This document shows, piece by piece, positions 17,293-24,190 of a stretch of 44,777 nt of DNA. Below the pieces are notes generated by a model. That model did no database searches and was not told where the DNA came from. It was given only the letters and a program-made list of their open reading frames with translations. Made by a program: the position numbers and the translations under genes. How positions within the stretch are numbered: the stretch's first letter is position 1; every line of letters starts with the position of its first letter. The stretch covers positions 1-44,777 of the forward strand of contig JABILA010000143.1 in the NCBI GenBank assembly GCA_018654745.1, given 5' to 3'. This stretch comes from Alphaproteobacteria bacterium (lineage in GTDB: Bacteria > Pseudomonadota > Alphaproteobacteria > UBA2966).

Positions 17293-18480
17293 ATGAGCAC
17301 ACTTTATTCAGGCGGCCTGGTTTTCGATGGTGATGGCAACATCAGTGAAGGTCAGGGTGTCCTTGTCGATGGCGACAAGATTACACGTGTCGCCCCGGTC
17401 GGTGAATTCGCTGGCTTTGACGGTGTTAAAGTTGATACATCAGGCGGCACTTTGTTGCCAGGTCTGTTCGACTGTCACGTCCACCTGTGCATGGACGCTT
17501 CTGGCGATCCGGGAACCGCAATGGATAAATCGACCGATGCGGCCATTACCATGGGCGCGTTGGAACGCGCGCAGATTAATTTGCGCGCCGGGATAACATC
17601 TGTCCGGGATTGTGGCGGCAAGGATTACCTGGAATTTGCCGTACGCGATGCTGTCAATAAACGGACCTTTGCTGGACCAACAATATATGCTGCTGGCCGA
17701 ATGATTTGCATGACCGGTGGTCATGGAAACCGTGTTGGCCGCATCGCTGACGGGTGCGACGAAGTTATCACAGCAGTTCGTGAACAGGTTCATGCCGGAT
17801 CTGATTTTGTGAAGATCATGGCAACTGGGGGTGTCATGACACCGGGTGTTAATCCGGAAGATGCCCACTATACAGCAGAAGAAATGGCCGCCGGTATTCA
17901 TGAGGCGCATCGTTTCCACAAACATACCGCCAGTCACGCCCAGGGACGGGATGGCATTTTGAATGCCGTGCGTGGTGGTATCGATTCCATCGAACACGGT
18001 ATTTTCATGGATGACAAATGTATTGAGGAAATGATGGAAAGCGGCACTTTCCTGGTGCCGACACTTGCGGCGGTCAAGAATATCATTGCCAACAAGGATA
18101 ACGGAATTCCGGCATATGCTGTCGAGAAATCAATTCGTGTAACCGAATTCCACCAGGCTTCGGTCAAGGCCTTTTACAAGGCGGGTGGCAAGATCGCCAT
18201 GGGCACGGATGCCGGCACGCCATTTAACACACACGGCAACAATGCCCTTGAATTGTTGTATATGACGGAAGTGGGTATCAGCACCACGGATGCGTTGATT
18301 GCTTCAACCGGAAATGCCGCGGACCTGGTACGTGACGCATCACGCGGACGGATCAAGGAAGATGCTTATGCAGATTTACTCATCGTCAATGGCAACCCGA
18401 TTGATGACATCAACATGGTTTCTGACACATCCAACCATCGTGCCGTGATTAAATATGGCGAACAGGTTTCAGCCGCCTGA
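17293..18480 (+). CDS. Metal-dependent amidohydrolase, second of a tandem pair
   Basis: A 395-aa paralogue of the preceding protein, collinear along its whole length. It has the same HxH, Lys (VKIMATGG), His and Asp (MGTDAG) ligands. A central block (NPEDAHYTAEEM through SIEHGIFMDD) is almost identical in the two copies. Divergence is concentrated after it, in the segment following LVPTLAA, which in this fold often shapes the substrate pocket. The start is ATG after GGAGAAAC. A tandem duplication followed by specificity divergence is the simplest reading. Its 3' end overlaps the converging membrane-protein gene by 12 bp. Confidence 0.9.
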   Translation: MSTLYSGGLVFDGDGNISEGQGVLVDGDKITRVAPVGEFAGFDGVKVDTSGGTLLPGLFDCHVHLCMDASGDPGTAMDKSTDAAITMGALERAQINLRAGITSVRDCGGKDYLEFAVRDAVNKRTFAGPTIYAAGRMICMTGGHGNRVGRIADGCDEVITAVREQVHAGSDFVKIMATGGVMTPGVNPEDAHYTAEEMAAGIHEAHRFHKHTASHAQGRDGILNAVRGGIDSIEHGIFMDDKCIEEMMESGTFLVPTLAAVKNIIANKDNGIPAYAVEKSIRVTEFHQASVKAFYKAGGKIAMGTDAGTPFNTHGNNALELLYMTEVGISTTDALIASTGNAADLVRDASRGRIKEDAYADLLIVNGNPIDDINMVSDTSNHRAVIKYGEQVSAA

Positions 18481-19356
18481 TTTTTCAGTCGTGGATTCTG
18501 AAGGAGGCTCCCATTCCGTTTGACGGCGGAATGCGATGCAAAGGACAGAGACCAGAACGGCAGTAAAAAAGAACGTCAGGATCAATTGGGCGATGGATAG
18601 GCCAATCATCCAGTGCCCCAACGGGTTTTCCCAGGCACTTTGACCTGTTCGGGTGACGATGGGTTCCATCATCAGGACCAGTTCCCGTGCCAGGCGGTCG
18701 AGCACGCCCAGGGGAATTGACGCCAGAAAAGATGCCCAGAATATCCGCCAGCCAGAACCACTGGTTTCGCCCCAGGCCTGTTTCAGGCCGGTTTTCCGTT
18801 CGACTGAAACGGACGGAAAAACGAATGAAAAGCGAATACCAACTGTAATACCGGTTATGACAAGGACCAGCATCAGGATCAAATAGGGTAAAGGTAACTC
18901 AGGGACCTGATCGCCGAAATACAGCAATGGAACGCGTGCCAGCAACAGCGGCACTGCCAGAACCGAAGCATAGGCCATGAACTTTATTTCGCGGGTGCCG
19001 AGCTGGAACTGGAACATACGTCGTGAATCGCGGTGACCCAACAGCGCATAGCGATGCCAGGCAACCGAAAACACGGTCCAGAAGACCCAGCGGAAGGGTT
19101 CTTCAATGACGATCCTGACACGACCTGGCAAATGCCAGCTCTCCACCAGGTCAGCGCCAATAAACTGTATCAGCCAGGTCAGAGCCATAGGGATCGCCGC
19201 CAGGGCCACAAATATATTCAGACGTCGAAAGACAATCGCCCAGGCACGCACAATGGTCCGCCAAACCGGCAATTTCCCGGTTCTGGCATAGAGATTATCT
19301 GTGATGTCTTTCGCGGGGCGCGGCCCTGAAATAGTCGAGTTATTTTCCTGGTTCAT
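18469..19356 (-). CDS. Six-helix integral membrane protein, unknown function
   Basis: A 295-aa protein with about six hydrophobic segments: NIFVALAAIPMALTWLIQF, FRWVFWTVFSVAW, YASVLAVPLLLARVPLLYF, YLILMLVLVITGITVGI, FWASFLASIPLGVL, and WMIGLSIAQLILTFFFTAVL. The GLKQAWGETSGSGWRIFWAS region resembles the conserved part of YciC/GPDPase-type membrane domains, but I would not assign a function. A TATAAT on the minus strand (19370-19365) sits only 8 nt before the ATG, hinting at a nearly leaderless transcript. It converges on and overlaps the second amidohydrolase by 12 bp. Confidence 0.8.
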   Translation of the reverse strand: MNQENNSTISGPRPAKDITDNLYARTGKLPVWRTIVRAWAIVFRRLNIFVALAAIPMALTWLIQFIGADLVESWHLPGRVRIVIEEPFRWVFWTVFSVAWHRYALLGHRDSRRMFQFQLGTREIKFMAYASVLAVPLLLARVPLLYFGDQVPELPLPYLILMLVLVITGITVGIRFSFVFPSVSVERKTGLKQAWGETSGSGWRIFWASFLASIPLGVLDRLARELVLMMEPIVTRTGQSAWENPLGHWMIGLSIAQLILTFFFTAVLVSVLCIAFRRQTEWEPPSESTTEKSGG

Positions 19357-19457
19357 GTGCCTGAATTATAGAACAGAATGGCAGGATGACCATTTCTCCG
19401 GATTCGGAAATCCACATTCGATTTGATGGGCAAATAGTGCCCGATGAGTAGAAATTC

Positions 19458-19603
19458 AGTATTGGCTGGATATTTTGGAAATATTGAATTTAGGGAAAAT
19501 ATCAATATTTCAATGCCTTAAAGGAAAATATTGTGAATATTGAGATATTGGCACAGGGAATGCAAAGACTTATGCAAAGAGTAATTGTCAATCAAACAAT
19601 ATA
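19458..19603. promoter_or_regulatory. AT-rich region with repeated ATATTG/CAATAT words
   Basis: A perfect 10-bp inverted repeat GAAATATTGA (19478-19487) and TCAATATTTC (19502-19511) has a 14-nt loop. Further ATATTG copies lie near 19528, 19537 and 19545, with CAATAT near 19597. They stand upstream of the 69-aa gene. This looks like clustered binding sites for a regulator or a nucleoid protein. Confidence 0.45.
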
Positions 19604-19632
19604 TTTTGGGTCTGATCAAAAGGAGATGGGTT

Positions 19633-19842
19633 ATGAAGGTAACATTCGACAGTTCTTCCGATTATCGTGATTTCCTGGCAGCGGAATTTGATGATGTGGC
19701 GGGTTCCGGTTTCAACCGCGAAAGCCGTTTTCGCGATGGTGTACAGGCTTTGTCAGATATTGAAAATGATCTTGACCTCGATCTTGATCAGGATTGGCTT
19801 GCAGGCGACGAATTATCGGAATATGGCCTTATTCGTCACTGA
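19633..19842 (+). CDS. Small acidic protein, 69 aa, unknown function
   Basis: I do not recognise a family. AAGGAG at 19620-19625 is 7 nt before the ATG, which is preferred over an in-frame upstream start at 19585. The protein starts MKVTFDSSSDYRDFLAAEFDD. It carries a striking acidic stretch of alternating Asp and Leu (DLDLDLDQDW) and ends in YGLIRH. It is soluble and probably helical with an acidic surface. The strong ribosome site and the AT-rich repeat-laden upstream region suggest regulated high expression. Confidence 0.65.
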   Translation: MKVTFDSSSDYRDFLAAEFDDVAGSGFNRESRFRDGVQALSDIENDLDLDLDQDWLAGDELSEYGLIRH

Positions 19843-19864
19843 ACACCGGTCATGACAGGTTTTG

Positions 19865-20248
19865 TCAGACGAGCGAAAACCAGTACTGGACGCGCTGAAT
19901 TAATGCTTCTGCGTCGATAGGTTTGGAAAGATATTCTGTCCCGCCTGCCGAGATGGCATCTGACAATCCCACGCGGGCATCATTCCCGGTTAAAAACAAA
20001 ACCGGTACTGTAATATTGCTATGTTCTGATCGCACACGACGACAAGTTTCATAGCCATCCATGCCAGGCATATTAACGTCCAGCATCAGCAAATCAGGGT
20101 TAATTTGATCAATCTGCGCAAGGCATTCTTCGCCCGTATGCAGCCCGACAAATTCGTGCCCCATCTGATTGATCAGCATTCCCAGAAACGCAATCATGGA
20201 CCGGTCATCGTCAACAGCGAGGACGGTTCTTATTCCATCGGTAACCAC
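19865..20248 (-). CDS. Single-domain response regulator (CheY-like)
   Basis: A 127-aa receiver with no output domain. It has the acidic triad (VDDD), phospho-Asp in LLMLDVNMPGMDG, the switch Thr (FLTGND) and the Lys (YLSKPID). I use the GTG at 20248 because the receiver fold begins right after it. The frame is open to a TTG at 20329, giving a non-conserved 27-residue extension, and neither start has a strong ribosome site. It could serve as a relay for the hybrid kinase or CheA in this window, but no partner adjoins it. Confidence 0.88.
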   Translation of the reverse strand: MVTDGIRTVLAVDDDRSMIAFLGMLINQMGHEFVGLHTGEECLAQIDQINPDLLMLDVNMPGMDGYETCRRVRSEHSNITVPVLFLTGNDARVGLSDAISAGGTEYLSKPIDAEALIQRVQYWFSLV

Positions 20249-20452
20249 GTTACGGCTAACAGAACAAAAATTGGTGATTAATAGATGCCGACAACACGGA
20301 TTTACAGTCGTGGTTTGGCGGCGGACCAAACAAACTTGATAGCATGTGCGAACTCACCCCTTTGCAAATAATTGCCAGGAAGCGCCCCCTCGCACATCAA
20401 ATATAGGGGCTTTTTGCCACCTTTTCCAACAAGTTTTATCGACTTGAGGGAA

Positions 20453-22588
20453 TTACTTGGGGGGAGTCACAACATAGTGTGGTGGTTTGCTGCCACCTTG
20501 GGCACTACGTATTTTGGCTTGTTCAACCGATTCCAACTCCGACGTTACGGCCAACGCTGCTTTTCGGTCGACGGGATAGGGGTCAAATTCATTGGGCGGT
20601 GGATACAGACTGGCTGAGTAGGTCGCCATTTTTTGTTTTGCCGGGTCGATGACTTTCTTGATATCCAGTTCATGCTCGTTGGCACCAAATGGTGCAACAC
20701 AAACGCCGTCGACAACTTCCAGATCCAGCCACCATTTTTTCGGCAAGACCCTGCGGCCATGGCCCTGGAAATCGTCATACCAGGTGGCAATGGGAACCAT
20801 CAGTGGTTTGGCCCACATCAGATGGACGCCGCACCAACTGGCAAAACGCGTGAGCAACGATCCATCTGCAGTGACAACCTTGTTTAAAGGACATGTCTTC
20901 ATACAACGACCGCATGCAGAACCTTTGCGATTGGTGAGGCGATAGCGCGCACATCGTTCAACATCCGGTTTCCAAATTTCATAGCCATTGAACATGATTT
21001 TGTCGCCCCAGGGGATGGCATCACAGGGACATTCACGTGCGCATTTGTAACAATTTTCACAAAAATGCTGCAGCCCAAAATCAATCGGCTTGTCGACCGC
21101 CAATGGCATATCCGTTGTCATCACCACTGTTTTCAGGCGGGGCCCGACGAAGGGATTCAGCACTAATTCTCCGATCCTGCTCATCTCGCCCAGACCGGCA
21201 AGAAGCGACAGCGGCAACTGCAGGACTTCGGAATTTGTATTGGTTTGCGGGGTTGAGGAAATTCCGATACTGCGCAAATGTTTGGCCATGACGCCTGCTA
21301 TTTCAGCGCCGCGCAAATAGGCGCGCATGGACTGGGAGCCGGATATCCAGTCATCACCACTGGCACCTTCCATGGTTTCGTAACCTTGATCAATTTGCAT
21401 GATGACTGCGTATTTGTGGTAAGGCACAATTTCACTGCCGTCACCCTTGTGAGAATACCAGGCGTATCGCGGAATTTCACAAATACCGGTGATGTCAGCA
21501 CCGAGAAAATAGGAAAGCGACTTTAACGCCTTTGCGTTGGCTACCGGGTCCTGGTATTTGCTGGTATCAACATCATCGGCGTCCTTGTCCTGCAAGGGGT
21601 GCAGGGCGCCGATTGGGCCAGAAAGACCGGCACCAAAAGGGCTTTTCAACGCGAACCGGTTTCGTTCTTTCTGCGTTTTCTCGCCGAGATCACCTCTCAA
21701 TGCCCGGTCAAACATAGAGGCTCGTTTGGGGATACGGGGTACTTCATCGTCAAGGATCAGTGTTGTGGGGCGGTCCACCCGGTTCACCGTTTCCATCGGA
21801 TATTTGCCAAGGTCCGTCCGACGTTTTGCCTTGCGGGCGCGTTCCCTGCCCGATGTTCCACCGTGCATACCGGCCCAGAACCCAAATCTGAATTCCTTCA
21901 GGGCAGTCGGTGCCAAAGCCGTGTCGCAAACCAGTTCATAGGCTGTGGTGATGACGCCAATAGAAAACCCATCTCCGATATGGGGATGACGCAGGCCATT
22001 TTCAGTACGCACAGCCAGGCCTGACATTACCGCAAGGCGTTCCGCATCGACCTGTGATGCACCTGGGGCATGTCCCTGGGCTGCAAACCCGAGCGCACGG
22101 ATATGGCCTGAAACGACTGCGGCTATCTCAGCAACAAACAGGGCGCTGCCAGCTTCGACATTGTCGCTTATCCAGTCTCTGGCGAGATTATCAGGCTCTG
22201 GCAGGCGGCCATGTTCAACCAGAAAAACAACGGCATGTGTGTGGCCAGGAATGGCCTCTCCGATCCAGGCATTTTCAGGCATTCGACAAATGCCGACAGC
22301 TGCAGCGTCCAGGAAGTAACAAGCGCCTTTGACATCGGCCATGCGCATACCCTGGTCGTCAGGCAAATCACCCTCAGGCGACGCTTCCCCGACAAAAAAG
22401 GGTTTCAAGTGGCTGGAATATTCATCCAATGCCGATCCGAGCGTGGTGTCATTTGTCGCAACACCGGGTGGGTTGGCCAAGGCTGGTGCTGCGGCTTCCT
22501 TTTCGGCGATGGAAGGATCATGAGATAATAGTTCCAAAGGATAGGGACCATGTGAAAACGGGCGTTCCTTGAATTGTTTCTCTCCCAT
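20453..22588 (-). CDS. Reductive-dehalogenase-like corrinoid/4Fe-4S protein with internal duplication
   Basis: A 711-aa cytoplasmic protein without a Tat signal. A CxxCxxCxxxCP ferredoxin motif (CENCYKCARECP, near residues 509-520) and a second cluster (CGRCMKTCP, near 560) follow a region typical of RdhA cobamide-binding domains (LSLLAGLGEMSRIGELV, then GPRLKTVVMTTDMPL). Residues about 83-217 and 350-495 are recognisably related to each other (GICRMPENAW/GICEIPRYAW, DWIS, AEIAAVV/AEIAGVM). This N-terminal half-repeat is, as I recall it, also described for soluble catabolic RdhA enzymes. A further C-terminal Trp/Pro-rich tail is present. It starts 30 bp after the IorB-like gene behind AGAGGAGAG. 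The reaction is unknown: reductive dehalogenation or another corrinoid-dependent reduction. Confidence 0.82.
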   Translation of the reverse strand: MGEKQFKERPFSHGPYPLELLSHDPSIAEKEAAAPALANPPGVATNDTTLGSALDEYSSHLKPFFVGEASPEGDLPDDQGMRMADVKGACYFLDAAAVGICRMPENAWIGEAIPGHTHAVVFLVEHGRLPEPDNLARDWISDNVEAGSALFVAEIAAVVSGHIRALGFAAQGHAPGASQVDAERLAVMSGLAVRTENGLRHPHIGDGFSIGVITTAYELVCDTALAPTALKEFRFGFWAGMHGGTSGRERARKAKRRTDLGKYPMETVNRVDRPTTLILDDEVPRIPKRASMFDRALRGDLGEKTQKERNRFALKSPFGAGLSGPIGALHPLQDKDADDVDTSKYQDPVANAKALKSLSYFLGADITGICEIPRYAWYSHKGDGSEIVPYHKYAVIMQIDQGYETMEGASGDDWISGSQSMRAYLRGAEIAGVMAKHLRSIGISSTPQTNTNSEVLQLPLSLLAGLGEMSRIGELVLNPFVGPRLKTVVMTTDMPLAVDKPIDFGLQHFCENCYKCARECPCDAIPWGDKIMFNGYEIWKPDVERCARYRLTNRKGSACGRCMKTCPLNKVVTADGSLLTRFASWCGVHLMWAKPLMVPIATWYDDFQGHGRRVLPKKWWLDLEVVDGVCVAPFGANEHELDIKKVIDPAKQKMATYSASLYPPPNEFDPYPVDRKAALAVTSELESVEQAKIRSAQGGSKPPHYVVTPPK

Positions 22589-22618
22589 GATCGCTCTCCT
22601 CTTGCCGGGTTTTGCTTA

Positions 22619-24190
22619 TTATTTAGTGATCAATGTTGCCATCGTTGAATCCAGCTCTGCACAACTTGAATCTGCCAGTGCAGAATTACGGGCTTTGCTG
22701 ACCTGGTCTGCCAGGGCGGTTGGCGAACCGGCAAGCGCTGGTTCAATCAGCTCTCCCAGGATACGTGCAAGATTGCTGCTACCGCGCCGGTGAGTTTCGC
22801 CATAGCCCTTGACCAGGCGTGCGCAGGCGATGACCTCCATGCCTGTATGACGATCCAGGTTCAGGGCACCTTTGACGGATAACAGCCAGCGTTCAATCAA
22901 GGCTTGTTCACTTGCATATCGATGACCGATACGACGGATGCCTTTCAATTTGGCCAGGAAACGCATCATGCTGTAGCCAAAAACACCACTGGTCGTAACG
23001 TGTAAACCAAAATTGAAACTATCCAGCTTGTTGTTTCGGGTGGCCCAGCCAATCAGGGGACGCGCGATGAAGCCCGGCATGATGGAACAGAATTCCTCAA
23101 GACCAGGTTTCAGAAAATCAATAACGACAACAGGCTCGTCAGGACCGGCTTTGAGATCGCTACGAATGCGTGGCAACCTGTCAGGACGGGTTTTCAGATC
23201 GGCGACCCGAATGACATCTTCATAAGCCATCCAGTGCGCCAGGGCGCGGGCAGCCTCAATGGTTATTTCAAAACCGCTGTCTTCGCCGCCATTTGCCTGG
23301 TCAAAATCCCGAACGGGATCCAGGCGATCCAGAAACAGTCCGGCATAAGCGGCGTCTTGATATTCGATCAGTCGGGCAACGCCTTCGTTTACCATGGCCA
23401 GGGCCGGGCCTGGATATTCCCTGTCGACACGTTCAGCCAGCGCCCCTGGTGACAGGACAGTCGTCTTGTGTGCCGTCCGGGGTTCGGACGATGATATGTC
23501 GCTGGTTTTGGCCGAAGCCAGATCGAAACCGGCTGCAAAGCCTTGCAGGTTGTTTTCAACCGCAATGCCGCCTTCACGGATAACGCCTTCCAGCGTTTCG
23601 CGTTTCATGGGCAATCGTCCAGAACCAGCCATGGCACCCAGCAAGACCGAGTTGATCACACTGCCGGATTCCAATGCCACTTTGCCCATGTCAAACAGGA
23701 TGGCTTCGCGGGACATTTCTCCGGCTGCGGCGATGATCCGGGTGGTGTCGGTTCGACCGTCTCCCATGGCGGCTTTTTCGATGGTTGCATAAACCCGGTG
23801 GGTAGAAGCAATCAGGGTAGTTTTATCGGGTGTAATAAAACCATTTTGAATGGCACGGCCAGCTTCCAGCAATTCCGAGGCGACCATGATGTCGATATCA
23901 CCCGGATTAGGCAGAAGGGTTAAAACCGGTAATCGCCCGTTCAACGCTGATGCCGAGGTGGGAAAAATTTCGACGAAATAGGTCGTTGCACCGGTTCGCT
24001 GGGCAAGGCCTGGAATGGATGTACTTTGAACAATAAAGCCTTCCTGTTCCGCGGCAGAGACAACCCAGTCAGTCAACAGGCCGCCACCTTCACCGCCCAG
24101 GGCGGCAATCAGAATACTGACAGGTGCCTCGGGGATTTCAGTTACGACAGGGGTTTGGGCTGATGTGTCTGTTTGTTCGATCACACTCAT
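22619..24190 (-). CDS. Indolepyruvate ferredoxin oxidoreductase beta-type subunit with DUF6537-like extension
   Basis: A 523-aa protein, more than twice the length of a minimal IorB. The N-terminal catalytic gamma-type domain is at about 25-215 (ALGGEGGGLLTDWV, then IPGLAQRTGATTYFVEI). A C-terminal half resembling DUF6537 follows (EITIEAARALAHWMAYEDVIRVADLK, HVTTSGVFGYSMMRFLAKLKGIRRIG, ARLVKGYGETHRRG). Together with the IorA-like protein it should oxidise an aryl-pyruvate or other 2-oxoacid with CoA and ferredoxin. The ATG overlaps the iorA-like stop by 4 bp. In many proteobacteria these parts are fused; here they are split. Confidence 0.87.
   Translation of the reverse strand: MSVIEQTDTSAQTPVVTEIPEAPVSILIAALGGEGGGLLTDWVVSAAEQEGFIVQSTSIPGLAQRTGATTYFVEIFPTSASALNGRLPVLTLLPNPGDIDIMVASELLEAGRAIQNGFITPDKTTLIASTHRVYATIEKAAMGDGRTDTTRIIAAAGEMSREAILFDMGKVALESGSVINSVLLGAMAGSGRLPMKRETLEGVIREGGIAVENNLQGFAAGFDLASAKTSDISSSEPRTAHKTTVLSPGALAERVDREYPGPALAMVNEGVARLIEYQDAAYAGLFLDRLDPVRDFDQANGGEDSGFEITIEAARALAHWMAYEDVIRVADLKTRPDRLPRIRSDLKAGPDEPVVVIDFLKPGLEEFCSIMPGFIARPLIGWATRNNKLDSFNFGLHVTTSGVFGYSMMRFLAKLKGIRRIGHRYASEQALIERWLLSVKGALNLDRHTGMEVIACARLVKGYGETHRRGSSNLARILGELIEPALAGSPTALADQVSKARNSALADSSCAELDSTMATLITK

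Noticed and set aside
20384..20415. Terminator-like GCCCC/GGGGC stem with a T-run on the plus strand
   Set aside because: No plus-strand gene ends nearby and the stem is interrupted; possibly chance or a block to antisense transcription.
20453..22588. Epoxyqueuosine reductase (QueG) as the identity of the 4Fe-4S protein
   Set aside because: QueG is about half this length and lacks the duplicated N-terminal half; the IOR context also does not fit tRNA modification.
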